Assembly (NCBI GenBank): GCA_958450325.1
Contig: OY288251.1
Coordinates: 17,172,976-17,236,975, forward strand
Source: Agrostemma githago
Lineage: Eukaryota; Streptophyta; Magnoliopsida; Caryophyllales; Caryophyllaceae
DNA: 64,000 bases
Direction: 5' to 3'
This document shows, one piece after another, positions 45,331-56,918 of this stretch (positions are counted from its first letter, which is position 1; each line of letters opens with the position of its first letter). The notes beneath the pieces were generated by a model. That model was given only the letters and a program-made list of their open reading frames with translations, made no database searches and was not told the DNA's origin. A program made the position numbers and the translations under genes.

Positions 45331-46930
45331 TGTAATCCCCTATAAATTCTAACGCAATACAGTGGCGGAAACACTGTAGATTTGGGATTAAAACACACTG
45401 ATGTTCTAAATTTTACAAAAAGAACGGTCAGTCAATACAAAAGCCACTTTTACAATAGGGCTAAAATAAAAATTCTCCAAATGGGTTTAACAATCCATAT
45501 TTAAACATAAATCAAGCAGAGTAGGATCCATGCCACTCGCTAGCGCACACCAAACCCTGGAACACAGAATACCTGTCATGTTATAAACATAACAGCCACA
45601 ATTCAGTAGGGAGTAACTCAGGCAATTCTCCCAGCCACATTACATATTACATAGGCAATAGAAGCATAATATAAGAAAATAGATTAAAACTCAAAACATT
45701 ATATGTATCAAAATAGATTCAAAACTAGAAAACAATTCAGCAGCCTGACGGCGTCAAAACAAATAATGGAATTTAAAACCGATGATAAGTACAACTTTTA
45801 CTACTAGAGATATGTCAAAACAACACCGAAGTGTAACTTAGTGCCCACGAAGCGACCCCTAAGCCTCACTGGTTAAGGAACTCAGTGCCCACGAAGCGAC
45901 TCCTAAGCCCTCTCACCAGACAACTCAAACTATAATAGGATTGCGTTCAGCGAGGTCCTAGCCTAAGTACATGCGCATGACTCCTGAGCATAAACGATAC
46001 TCAGTTTGACAATCAATGTATCCCTGACGCAAATACACTGACCATATAGCTGATGGCAACACCACATATCCTCGACTTATATACTGTACATTCTTATTTC
46101 CAACATTATTCCATATTCAAACCATTATAAGTATTTTATCCGAAGATATCTTAAATATTCCCAAAATAGTAACCTTCCAAAGATAGATACTTTCTTCAAA
46201 TAGCAACTTTCCCAAAATAGGTGTTATTATAATTAGAAACCGTTTAACATATGAGTTATATAAAATATTTAATATTAGGCCTTGAGAAATAAACATTATA
46301 TTTATTAGATAAATGTATAATTAACTATTAAAAGTCAAGGAAAGTAAAAATCATAATTATTTCTCAAAAGGTTGGACTTTAACTATCAGTAATAAATTAC
46401 AAATTTACAGAATTTTCAGATTTGCACTGTCTCACTATAAAATTCATAAATAAATCATTAAAATTCAAAATGACATAAGATTAGTGAGGTTGAAAACTTT
46501 AGAAGCTTAACTACAACTTTTGTTTCTGGAGAAAATCCAAATTATTAACTTAAGAGAGGTTTTTATTCGTAGTTTTGTAAACTGACAGAATCCGACACCC
46601 GATCGTATTTATTTAATAAAATACGCTTAAAAATTTATTTTGAAGCAAAACAAATTGGGAACATTAAATAGATATATCAAAGTTTAGGTACGTAAATTAC
46701 CCAAATTAAATTCAAAGTTTATCATAGGTTTTAAATTAGGTTTTATGACAATGAGTCAATGACAGATTCGCGGACTAATCCGACACAGTTTCATAAACGA
46801 TTTATTGTGACCAAAATACTTGGAATTAATTTACGAAATTTAAAAGACACAAACTAGACTTAAAATAAATAACAGTATCTTTTAAAAGCTTTTGAAAATA
46901 AAGTTTTTAAACAGGAGTAATAAATCGTAC
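45331..46930 (-). mobile_element. Truncated LTR related to the 3.8-kb LARD LTR
   Basis: From TGTAATCCCC at 45331 it follows the end of the 6203-10023 LTR: AACGCAATACAGTGGCGGAAACACTGTAG, CTGTCATGTT, GGGAGTAACTC and TTCTCCCAGCC, with many substitutions. Similarity fades near 46930, about 1.6 kb in. No primer site lies at its outer edge, so it is a 3' or solo LTR. The inner end is approximate and no target duplication was found. Confidence 0.6.
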
Positions 46931-48320
46931 AAAAGTGAATACTACTATGATTGTCTTGTGTAGCGTGTCGCTCGGGTGTCGGTGGTTGTTGCTCTCATGG
47001 TTGTTGTTCGTGTGTTGCCTCCATGATTCATTGTTATACTACTATGGGATAACGAGTGTTTAAGGTATAGGGTAGTGTAGTATCCTCGGGTCTGGCATTG
47101 GTATGTGTGCTAGAGTCCGTCCTCATTAGCAGAGGAGATTTGCGCGTCGTCGTTATAGGTGTGGCCAGATTGTTAATACGTATCACCGCTCCAGTGTCAT
47201 TATGAGTTGTATATATTAATTAGGTTGTAGTTTATTTATTTATGTGGGCCATGTATACTATTCTTATGAGTATACATTATAATAATCATAATAATGATAG
47301 TAATAGGTGGGGGTTAGTATACTAACAATAATACGTAGTAAGTTGTCGTAAGACACATTATTTAGGCAGTGTCGGTTTGCTTTAAAAATCAAATACGTTA
47401 TTATCGATATTAATATATGTACATAATATTTTACTAGGATCAGACTTCGTAGAATTTCCGTGGTGATTTATACTAACGACGCTGTGGTGACCTGCTAATT
47501 AGGTAAGGTTCTCCTTACTTAGAATATGTTAATATTATTATGCATGTATGAATTACGAGTACGATGTGATATTGTGATAATAAGATAAATGTTGAATATT
47601 GGTGGAAGAATGATTGTTGAATATTGATATATCGGAGTTGGTGAGGCTAGCTTTAGACCTAGCCGGGACCTTTGATCACAGTCCCCTCCCTGATTTCTCC
47701 TCGTGGGTTGTGGAACCTGCGGGGCGTGTGCACACTCGGAATGAAAGGGCCTGCCAGAAGAGTTGAGATGAGAATATTGAGATGGGAATATTGATTGGTA
47801 CTGAGGATGTGGAGATGATATTGTTAATTGGTACCGATGTTGGTACTAAGGTGGTTGAGAATTGTTATTACATATTCCGTACTTGTATACTATTGTTAGC
47901 ATGTTCTAATCGTGTTTTCATTGTCTACTTTGTCACCCTATTTTATTGGGGGCCTGCGACGATCCAACTGACATTTACGGTCTTTTGGGGAGCAGAGTAT
48001 TGATGCTGATATGGACCATTGATGTGTGCTTAATTGAAGAGAATTGCTGTTCGGGAAGGGAGTGTGTGGTCATCGTTACTATACTTTAGCCTGTCCCGTC
48101 GTTAGAACTGAATGAACCTTTTATTCATGTAATCGTTTGGGTTTATGTAACCATACTTATGCTCGAAATTAGTCTGCATCTTTTGAATAATCTATTAAAC
48201 TCGGTTGTGTTTCAGTATTGTGTTGTGATGTGACCACTACCTCGGTTAACCCAAGATGGTAACACTCTCATTTATCCGGGAAGGCCTAGTTAAGGCTCTT
48301 GGATAAACGGGGGTGTTACA
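46931..48320 (+). mobile_element. 3' part of the chromovirus 5' LTR, left edge undefined
   Basis: It ends in GGGGGTGTTACA directly before the primer site. Near the end TTTATCCGGGAAGGCCT...GGATAAAC can form a short hairpin. No TGTAACACCC-like start was found upstream, so the LTR is probably truncated or joined to the preceding LTR by recombination. Small frames here (47782-48003) show no domain. Confidence 0.5.
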
Positions 48321-48323
48321 AAG

Positions 48324-48335
48324 TGGTATCAGAGC
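48324..48335 (+). other. Primer binding site, tRNA-Met type, chromovirus
   Basis: TGGTATCAGAGC lies three bases after the LTR end at 48320, which sets the element's orientation as plus. Confidence 0.88.
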
Positions 48336-48678
48336 GATCGATTCTGGAGCCTGAATAAATGAACATAAGAATTAAAATGAACCCTGGTGATAGACCATTA
48401 GGAGCCCACTTAAAAATTTCTGGTTGGGGAGACGTTCTCATACCAACCTCCGGCCCTTTTGGTTTGGACCCGGTAACTACGTGTGAGATTGAGAGGGGGT
48501 AGAATAGGATGGGTCCACGATGACGATATGAATTTCCTTTGAATTGCATAATTGTACGAGTAGTTACGAGTGTGATGTTTACAATGATATGATTAATTAC
48601 AACGTTAATAGTAATGTATTGTTATGATGTATGAGCATTTAAGGCTCATGTGTATGTTATTGTTGTTTTGAAGTAATC

Positions 48679-49476
48679 ATGTCAAAGGACGCAGCTACCA
48701 GTTCTACCCCAGCCACTTTGAGTGCCGAAGAAATGGCGCGCTTAAAGGCAACTAACGATGCACTTTTGGAAGCTCTGAGAAACATCAACGCCCCAAAACC
48801 ACCGGCGACAGACGCGGCCACCATCAGCGCTGCGATAGCACGCCTTCGTCCCAGTAAATATGACGGGACTGGTGGGCCGTCGCAGCTAGAGAACTGGGTG
48901 AGGGAAATGAAGAAAGTGTTCCAGACCGTAAAGTGTCCGGGGCATTTGGAGCTGAATCAAGCTGCATTCTATTTGAGTGGCAAGGCCGATTTATGGTGGC
49001 ACCTTAACTATGACAACCTTATTGCAGAGCATGAGGAAGGGGATTATGGGGAGTATGCCTTTGGGTGGAAGAGTCTCGCAGAAGCGCTGAGGGCAGAGTT
49101 CTTTCCGGAACATATCTGTAGTGCAAAAAGAGCTGAATTTGATCGTTTCACCATGACAGACGATATGACTGTTGAGGACTATTACGACAAGTTTATGGAG
49201 CTGGCCACTTATTCTGCTGACCTCAATTTGAGTTCTGAACTATTGGCTTCCCGCTTCGAGAGGGGCTTGTCTATCAGAATCCTGGAAAGGCTACCCATGG
49301 GGAATAATGCTGATGTGAAAGAGGTATACTTGAGAGCCGGGCACGCCGAGCGAATAGCTGATCGCATTAAGGAGCTGAGCGGTCAGAAGAGTGAAAAGAG
49401 GAAAACCGAGTCTGAGGGAGCTGTGCAGGGGGATGCAAAAAGACATGGGAATAATCGACCTCAGGGACCAAGGCCT
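48679..49476 (+). pseudogene. Chromovirus gag, N-terminal part, split by hAT
   Basis: From ATG at 48679, 266 codons are open up to the hAT insertion. The capsid-like Gag domain is clear (LENWVREMKKVFQTV, AAFYLSGKADLWW, FFPEHICSAKRAEFDRF, MTVEDYYDKFMELATY, RFERGLSIRIL). Beyond 49476 the open frame runs into hAT terminal sequence and should not be read as Gag. The remainder resumes at 55479 in a damaged state. Confidence 0.88.
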
Positions 49477-50204
49477 AGGGGTGTAAATGAGCCGAGACAG
49501 CTCGCGAGCAGCTCAAGATCGGCTCGGTCAAAGCTCGGTCAAAGCCCGACTCGTATGAGCTCGGCTCGGAGCATTTATGAGTCGAGTCGAGCAAGACCTG
49601 GCTCGGCTCGAAAAGCTCGCGAGCGGCTCGATAATACTTTAAATCTACACTTTCCTTAAATTTTTAGTCTTATTAATATTACCTTAAATATAGTCATAAT
49701 ACCTTAAATTTATTTGTGAAGAATTTTTATTCCTTACCTCAAATAAACCAAGTTAACAATTAGTAATCAAGTCAATTACGTTCAATGCATCAGTCAATTA
49801 GTAATCAATTAGCAATTACTATTTACTAACCCTAAAAACTGAAGAGCGTGATTGCTGTCATACTCGTACACCCCTAAGCGTCAAAGTTGAAAGTTGAAAC
49901 ACTGAAGGGCTGAACTGCTAAAGGCAAACGGTCGTGAACTCGTGAACTCTGGTGCCTGCGTGAGTCACTGACTCCTATTTTCCTATTTTCATTCCTCGGT
50001 TGTTCTTCAATCTTCATTAAATCACTAGATTCACTAGTCAATACACATCAAGGTAAGAGACTTACTAGTTACTACGAATGTCGATTTGTCGAATTTCTTA
50101 GTGGAATTTAAGATCCTCGTCAATTTGAGGGAGGATATGTTGATTATTTTTGAATTATAGGTTAACAGTTATAATAGTAATGTAATTTCGCAATTTTATC
50201 TGTT

Positions 50205-50750
50205 TTGCAACGTAGTAGGCTAGTAGCAAACTTATTACTCTGTCCAAACTTATTACTCTGTTCTGCATACACTTCGAAAATCTTTGTTTTGTCCAAACTT
50301 AGTATTCTTCCTGTTGTTCGATGTTGTTGTGGCGCTGCCATATCGTGGCTGTTGCTGCTGCTGCTGCTGTTGCTCGTTACTGTTGTTCTTGTCGTATCGT
50401 CGTTGTTTGTTGCAAGTTAACCTATACTGCTGTACTGTTGTACTGCTGTACTGTCGGCTTGTTGTTAACCTATAAATTCAACGTACATACTGAAAGTGCG
50501 TGCGTTGTTTAACCATTTGTTCTTCTATAAATTTCAATAGATTAACCATTTGTTCTTCGTTACTATTGTACTGTCAGCTTGTTCTTTACTGTTGTACTGC
50601 TGTACTGTTTTGCTGTTGTTCATCCTCGTGTAACTGCTACAGCGCTGTTTGTACAGTTTTGCTGCTGCTCATCCTCTACTGTTGTACTGCTGTACAGTTT
50701 TGCTGCTAATGCTGCCTCTACTGCTGTACTGCCTCTACTGCTATGACGGG
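50205..50750 (+). repeat. CTG-rich low-complexity leader of the hAT element
   Basis: A (CTG)n run near 50347-50371 is followed by many TACTGTTGTACTGCTGTACTG units and a duplicated AACCATTTGTTCTTC (about 50511 and 50543). The short frames over it read as Cys/Leu/Val runs in all three registers and are not taken as genes. Confidence 0.7.
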
Positions 50751-50777
50751 TAATTTTTTTCATTAAATTTAAGTATA

Positions 50778-50812
50778 TACTCCCTCCGTTCATATTCTAT
50801 TCCTATTTTTTT
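50778..50812 (+). repeat. Lone Stowaway-like terminus
   Basis: TA followed by CTCCCTCCGTTCATATTCTA looks like one MITE end. No matching inverted end was found nearby, so it is a fragment or a chance match. Confidence 0.35.
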
Positions 50813-51405
50813 ACAAGTATAATATTTGTCCTCTACAGAATCCTCCCATCCTAACTCTCCAGTCACTTCTCCTTCAACTAATAGAGTGGAGGAATTTTTT
50901 GTGAATCCAAATGATGAGATGGAAGTTGAGGAAGAAATTGAGATACATGACATTGAAGATGACGAGCCCCATGCTGATTCTAATCAAGAGGTGATTACGG
51001 AGGAAAATCCTCCTCATCCTTTTAAACGAGGAAGAAAAGCTGAAGTATGGAAGATTTTTGCTGATTGATAAGTGTGGTTTGTAGTGCCTATTTTGTAGGG
51101 TTTTGGTCCCATTTTCCTTGTAGAATCGCTCCTTGGGAGCGGTTTAGGGACTTCTTATGCTTCCTTTAGTTCGTTTCAGGTTCCCGAGACCGATTTGGAA
51201 GAGTTGGAGCGACTCCGACTCGATACATACACATTTTGGAGCCAACGAGATAAATGAACGATGACTCGATGCTTTGGAATCGACCCCGAGACCTTGGGAC
51301 CCAATCCCGAGCCTCTGAGACCCGATCCCGAGTCCCGAGAATCGATGAGAAGTCCATGTGAAGCAAGGAGGAACCCTAAAGATCATATTGGAGGCCTACA
51401 AGACC

Positions 51406-51530
51406 CATCCCGACCGGGATGAGGTGCACAAAAGAGGATGCTCCTGTTTTGGGTCCATCCCGACCGGGACCAGACCCTCCCGGCCGGGACCGACACCCTC
51501 CCGACCGGGACCACCTCCTCCCGGCCGGGA
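51406..51530 (+). promoter_or_regulatory. GC-rich palindrome array, copy 1
   Basis: Five sites TCCCGACCGGGA or TCCCGGCCGGGA are centred at about 51413.5, 51463.5, 51483.5, 51504.5 and 51524.5. Spacings are 50, 20, 21 and 20 bp. The two TCCCGGCCGGGA sites are perfect palindromes; the others have one central mismatch. Confidence 0.7.
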
Positions 51531-51585
51531 AGGGCCGCTGCTACCCCGCGCTTCATTCTTCTCTTCTCCTTTCCATTTGTAACCC

Positions 51586-51593
51586 TATAAATA
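51586..51593 (+). promoter_or_regulatory. TATA box of LTR-like element copy 1
   Basis: TATAAATA after AACCC, 65 bp from the centre of the last palindrome and followed by a CT-rich leader. Confidence 0.65.
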
Positions 51594-54500
51594 CTTACCT
51601 CTTGGATTGTTTTTGTATCCTACATTAGTTTAGCCTCTCTTAAGCCTCTCTACAACATATAAACCCTAGATTTAGTTCTTCATATTAGTTTGAATCTCTC
51701 ATTAATCCTTAGTTAATCTTAGTTAATCCTAGTTAATTAGTGCTTGTATTAAGAAGATACTTGAAGACTTCTCCAAGATTGACAACCTTGGGATTATTTG
51801 GGTTTCTCTTTTATGCAAGATTTCATCTTTTCCTTCATCTAGTGTTGGTATAATCTTTCTTTTCTCTTGTTTATTGTTATTGAATCAAGTTTGAATCTTT
51901 ACTTAGTGTTTGTTGTTATTGTTTATATTGTTCTTGATGATGAATGTTTGGATTGTGAAGTTGTTTTATCCTTTCATTGTTGTAGTTAGTTTGACCATGA
52001 GTGAGTAGTTTATTTGTGGGTTAGTAGGGGGATGAAGGGTAGATTATGGGTGATTAGGGTTTGATTGGGGGTAAAGGGTGATTCTTTATTGTTAGTCACA
52101 CATTTGGCACACCATGTGTTTGTTGATATGCTTGTATGGGTTGTAGTGGCCATGCTTCTCATGCTAGTCTTCTTCTACTCATTGTTTGCTTTGTGTGTGG
52201 TTATGTTGAGCATAGTCATCGACATCGGTTTAAGTTGCGATTTCCCGGACCGAACCTAACAATTAGGAGGCACCTACACCCTTAATCAACCCAAGTCACC
52301 CTACTACACTTATGAACCCGACCTAACCCACTCCCTCTTCTCCATATTTGATTCATCTTGTTAGTTAATCATCATTTCTTTAGGTTGTTAGTAGTTGATT
52401 CATTAGCATTGTTTAGCATTTCTCTTAGTTTGCTAGTTGGCTTGTGTTTAGTTAGTATTTGATAGTCTAGTTCATCATAGCTCATCATTAGTCTACTTTC
52501 TCCTCCCCTCATCTTAATTCATCAATTATTAGCTCTTTGTGTTTGTTTGGTAGCATAGTCTTGTTTTAGGCCGATTTAGTCTAAACCTTGCAAAACCGTC
52601 TCCGTGGACACGACCCGACTTACTCTAACTACCGTTAGGTGCTAGTTGGTTATCTAATTGGTGGCGGGATCCACGACAAATCCTACCATCAATCCTGAAA
52701 TGGTTAAGGGAGTATGGAGATCTAAGTGTAAGCATTGTAGTCAGGATATATATCACGTGAAGTCCGGGTCGACGAGTCATTTTAATAGACACGCAAAAAA
52801 TTGTTTGAAAAAGGCAGAGTTTTCTAATAAGAGACAAAAGGTACTGAACTTTTTACCATCCAACTCGAGTACGGGTGCATCCCAATATTCTTTCGTTAGT
52901 GCTTTACATGATGGTCAACTCGATATGTCAATAATGAGGGAGGGAATTGCTCACTGGATACTTATGCATGAGCATCCGTTTTCAATCGTTGAGGAAGAGG
53001 GTTTCAATTTGATGTTAAAACGTGGAATGCCACAATATAAAAGTGTGTCACGTCAGACCATACGAAGCGACTGTTTTAAAGTGTATGAGAGTGAGAAGAA
53101 GAAGTTGCAGACACTTCTGAAAGGTGTAAATAGAATTTCTTTGACCACGGATCTATGGAAATCGAAACCTCAAAAGATTGAGTATATGGTTCTAACGGGC
53201 CACTTTGTTGATTGTGAGTGGAAGCTCCAGAAGCGGGTCTTGAGTTTTGTTCACTTGCCTCCCCCCCAAAAAGGAAGAGATATAGCCAACTGCATATTCA
53301 AATTCCTAAAGGAGTGAGACATAGAGGGCAAAGTAAGTGGAACTTTGCCATGTTTTCATGTTTAAATAAATTTGAACAATGTTTTTTATGGTTTGAGTAT
53401 TAAATGTCTATTTTTTGTGTTTTAGGTATTCACTATCTCCGTTGACAATGCTAGTGCTAATGATACTTGCATACAAGTTTTGAAGGACACTTTCTCACTG
53501 ACTAAGAGATTGGTCTGCGATGGTAAATTGTTTCATGTTCGTTGCTGTGCTCATATTCTGAATATCATGGTACAACATGGTCTTAAAAGTGTGAAACACA
53601 TTATAAGTGATGTTCATGATAGTGTTGATTACATCAACCAGAGTGATCTAAGACGTCAAACTTTTACTGACATTGTACAACAATTTAACATTCAAGATAG
53701 AAAATTGGTTTTAGAGTGCAAGACTCGCTGGAATTCTACCTATGAAATGTTAGCTTGTGCAACTAAGTTTAAAAAGGTATTTGTGAGACAAGCACAAGAA
53801 GACAAGAACTATACACATTGTCCTAGTGATGAAGATTGGGATAAAATCGAAAAGTTACTTGTGATATTAGAAGTTTTCAGTGATACAACCGAGATTATAT
53901 CTGGATATGAATACCCGACTTCTAACTTATTTCTTGCCGAGATCTACAGAATTAAAGTGTTGTTAGATGAGCAGTCTAAGTCTTCCGATGACTTTGTTAA
54001 GATGTTGGTTAAGAAGATGAAAGAAAGGTTTGATAAGTATTGGGGTGAATGCAACTTGCTTATGGCGATTGGAGCTGTTTTAGATCCTCGGTTGAAAATG
54101 AAGGTGGTAGAGATTACTTTTCCGAAGATGTTCCCATCGGAAGTAGTTAATGAAAATGTCCGTAAAGTCAAAGATGTATTGCACGAGCTATATGACGAAT
54201 ATGTCGGCATTTATGCTGATAATCCGGGACAAAGCAATGAAGGTAGAGGAAGTACTTCTCATAATGAAACCAACACTCCAGGATTGTCCGCCCTTCTAAG
54301 GGCAGTGAGAAGTACAGATACAGTTGAGTGTAGGAAATCTGAAGTTGATGATTATCTTGATGAAGGATGTTACGTTCCTCTAGAGGATGAGTGCTTTGAT
54401 GTCTTGCAATGGTGGAAAGATAAGTCAATGAAGTTTCGTATTTTGTCCAAGTTAGCATCTGACATCTTAGCCGTTCCCATTACCACTGTTGCCTCTGAAG

Positions 54501-55478
54501 CCACATTTAGTGCTGGTAGTAGAGTTATTGATCCTTATCGTGCTTCATTGAGCCCGAATACAGTTCAAATGTTATTATGCACAAGCGATTGGTGTCGATC
54601 ATTCCATGGATTGAAACGGAAGGATAAGGTATTGTTACAAAATACATTTTCATTACTTATTTAACTTTTATTCAACTTCTACTCATCTATTAAATATTCT
54701 TTATATTTTTGTAGAACAAAAGCGAGGATCAACCGAAAGAAATTTGCCTTCAACTTCCATAAAGAAAATGACGGTATTTTATTTAAACTTTTTATACTAG
54801 CAATTTAAGTTGTATACTACTATACTCAACTTGTTCCGTTCTTAATGGTTTTTTTTGTGTAATGATTTTATTTAAATGATTTTTATGTAATGTACAAAGT
54901 ATATGTCTTTGTTGTAGGTACTCCAAATAATCTCGTGATATATACCATTCAGAAGATAAGGCGAGGAGATTGAAGAAGCGAAATATTCATCCTATTATTT
55001 TGTCTTCCGTAGTTAATTTAGTTTCGGAATGTTTGGTAGTTGGTACTTTGGTATACCATGTACGCCTCTTATTAAGGCGATTTTTGCAATATTCAAGACA
55101 TCGATTCTTATCTTCCATCATTACAATAGTAGTTTTATTTCTCTTTTCCTCGTAAGTCAATAATATCTTCATTTAATTTCCGTTTCATTAGTCAAAAACT
55201 CAAATAAGTTAAGGGCTTAAGCTGAGCCCAACTCGAGCTCACGAGTCGAGCTGAACTCGAGCCCGCGAGTCGAGCTCAACTCGAGCCCGCGATTCGAGCC
55301 TCATCCCGAGCCACGAGCCAAGCTCGAGCCAGAGATTCGTTATCGAGCTCGAGCTCGAGCCATTGTATCTGAGGCTCGACGAGCTCGAGCTGAGACTCTC
55401 GATTTTCTTTTCGAGCTCGAGCCGAGCAGCCCCAGGCTCGCGCTCAGCTCGGCTCGTTTACACCCCTTGGCAAGGCCT

Positions 55479-56399
55479 CAATATTCTGGAGGGTACAATT
55501 ATGAGGGTGGTAGTTATAACCCGGGTAGCTAGGAGAGATGTAAGGAGTTATAACTGTAAGAATTGCAACTACAACCAACCAGGGACGGACTGCAATGGAC
55601 AACCCGTTAAGTGCTTCTCCTGTGGAAAATCAGGGCACCGTGCTTACGAGTGTCGAGTGAAGAAGGGTAACCCTAATTCCATTCCGGTGTCGGGATCCGA
55701 GAGTATTAATCAAGGAAATTGATACCAGGGGAACTGGAACAGATCACAGGGGAACTGGAACCGATCACAGGGGAACTGGAACCGACCATAAGGGAGTTAC
55801 AATCAGGGATCTAGGAGTACTAACCAGTCAACTGCAGCCACCAAACCAACTACGTCTGTTAATGGGGCACCTGAAGGAAGCAAAAACACTGGGAAGCTCT
55901 TTGCTATGGGGAAGCAGGCTGCTGAGGATGACACACAAGTTATCACGGGTACCTTTCTCGTTAACTCGAAACCTTCTTTTGTTCTGTTCGATTCTGGGGC
56001 AACACATTCATTTGTAGCCTGTAACCATGTACTGAGTCTGGGGTTAGTAGATTTTGAAAATATAGCTGATGATATAATCACACCCTCGGGGAAGTCGGTT
56101 AGGTGTACGGGAGTCTTTCGTAGTGTGTCCTTAGTAGTTGGGGGAGTTGACCTGCCAGTTAATTTAATAGAGTTTCCCTTAGATGACTTTGACATTATCC
56201 TGGGAATGGATTGGTTGGGACGATTTAGAGCCCAGATTGATTGTAACCTCAAGAAAGTGTCATTAAGAGGCCCGAAGGGAGTTAGAGTGTCTTATAGAGG
56301 ATTTGCGGTAAAGCCAGTTGTGAAGATCATAGCAGCCATTACCCTGAAGACCCACCTGAAGAAGGGAAGTCCGTTATTCTTGTGCCATGTACGGGATAC
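55479..56399 (+). pseudogene. Chromovirus gag C-terminus and aspartic protease, damaged
   Basis: The register continued from the left part meets TAG at 55530-55532. A frameshifted register then carries the zinc knuckle CFSCGKSGHRAYEC (55612-55653) and meets stops at 55721 and about 55789. From about 55870 a frame opens through a pepsin-like retroviral protease with DSGATHSF (active Asp at 55990-55992) and the C-terminal IILGMDWLG. It ends at CHVRDT, where element C begins. RT, RNase H, integrase and chromodomain are not in the window. Confidence 0.85.
55726..55788 (+). repeat. Three tandem 21-bp units in chromovirus gag
   Basis: CAGGGGAACTGGAACMGATCA is repeated at 55726, 55747 and 55768; the third copy is slightly diverged. 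Each encodes a QGNWNRS-like unit, a Gln/Asn/Arg-rich stretch downstream of the zinc knuckle. Confidence 0.85.
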
Positions 56400-56785
56400 T
56401 GTAGACACCCGCATTTTGCCTGCCAGTGTCTATAGCAGTTCCCGACAAAACACCCGATGATGATCGGACGCAAACGCAACTTAGTATACTCGAATATGGG
56501 CTCGGAATCAATAATATCCGACATGGACTTTTAGTGGAGTACAAATCTCTCAAAACCAACCTCAAATTCAGGCCCAGTAGGTCGTCCCGAGTAAAATGTG
56601 ACTAATTTGGGCCAAAACCGACACCAAAAATAAAAACCGTCTTTTGGCGACCGGGTCAAAACCCGGTCAAAGACGAACCCATCCTCGAAATCAACCAAGT
56701 TCGCTTCTAGAAACTTGCGTCTAAACACATTCCTCAAAAAAACCAAAAAGGTCAACCATTTCCTAAAATGGCTCGTCAACCCTAT

Positions 56786-56895
56786 CCACTCGATCGAGTG
56801 GATTGACCTCACTCGATCGAGTGGAGCCACAAAAACGTAAAAGACCTGTTTTACAGGACACTCGATCGAGTGCACTAGGGCCACTCGATCGAGTG
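56786..56895 (+). promoter_or_regulatory. Four-palindrome array upstream of element C TATA box
   Basis: Perfect palindromes at 56786-56801 (CCACTCGATCGAGTGG), 56810-56823, 56859-56872 and 56882-56895 (each CACTCGATCGAGTG). Centre spacings are 23, 49 and 23 bp. This is the best-preserved array in the window. Confidence 0.75.
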
Positions 56896-56918
56896 ACCCT
56901 AGGTCGGGAGGTAAACTC

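Larger units (their letters stand above)
51066..52691 (+). mobile_element. LTR-like element copy 1 inserted in the hAT BED exon
   Basis: It begins TGATAAGTGTGG and ends near CACGACAAATCCTACCATCA, the end shared with copy 2. It carries five GC-rich palindromes (51406-51530), a TATA box at 51586-51593, and a leader ending in CCGTCTCCGTGGACACGACC. It has no coding capacity. I could not find a clean target duplication, so either the ends are a few bases off or part of an internal region is included. Its family is not identified. Confidence 0.6.
50823..54762 (+). pseudogene. hAT transposase (BED finger, catalytic core, hATC), disrupted
   Basis: Coding parts: about 50823-51065 (acidic N-terminus ending in the BED-type VWKIFAD), interrupted by 51066-52691, then about 52692-53332 (rest of BED finger with KCKHC and HFNRHAKNC, first catalytic Asp in ISLTTDLW), intron 53333-53425 (GT-AG), 53426-54628 (second Asp in TISVDNASAND, hAT dimerisation block DILAVPITTVASEATFSAG), intron 54629-54714, and 54715-54762. 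TGA at 53315-53317 replaces what is normally Trp after FKFLKE. The N-terminus lacks an ATG in frame (a stop lies at 50820-50822), so the first exon may start upstream. It would have cut and rejoined hAT ends; it is non-functional now. Confidence 0.87.
49477..55470 (+). mobile_element. Ac-like hAT transposon (6 kb) in chromovirus gag
   Basis: The 8-bp duplication CAAGGCCT flanks it (49469-49476 and 55471-55478). The left end is AGGGGTGTAAATGAGCCGAG; the right end, inverted, is CCAAGGGGTGTAAACGAGCC. Both subterminal regions (about 49490-49640 and 55220-55460) are packed with GAGCTCG/CGAGC motifs, as in Ac-type elements where transposase binds subterminal repeats. The exact first base is ambiguous by one or two positions. 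Without the 1.6-kb LTR-like insert it is about 4.4 kb, close to Ac. Confidence 0.88.
46931..56399 (+). mobile_element. Tekay-like chromovirus (Ty3), interrupted and truncated
   Basis: Order on the plus strand: LTR end GGGTGTTACA at 48320, tRNA-Met primer site at 48324-48335, gag at 48679, a hAT insertion at 49477-55470, zinc knuckle at 55612-55653 and protease at about 55900-56399. Element C then cuts it before RT. The LTR's 5' edge is not defined; 46931 is only where similarity to the preceding LTR fragment fades. No RT is available, so the Tekay/Del assignment rests on Gag and protease style and the primer site. Confidence 0.7.

Noticed and set aside
50205..50750. Cys/Leu-rich frames of 60-70 codons in three registers
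   Set aside because: They come from CTG and TACTG repeats in the hAT leader; open frames in all registers are expected from such repeats.
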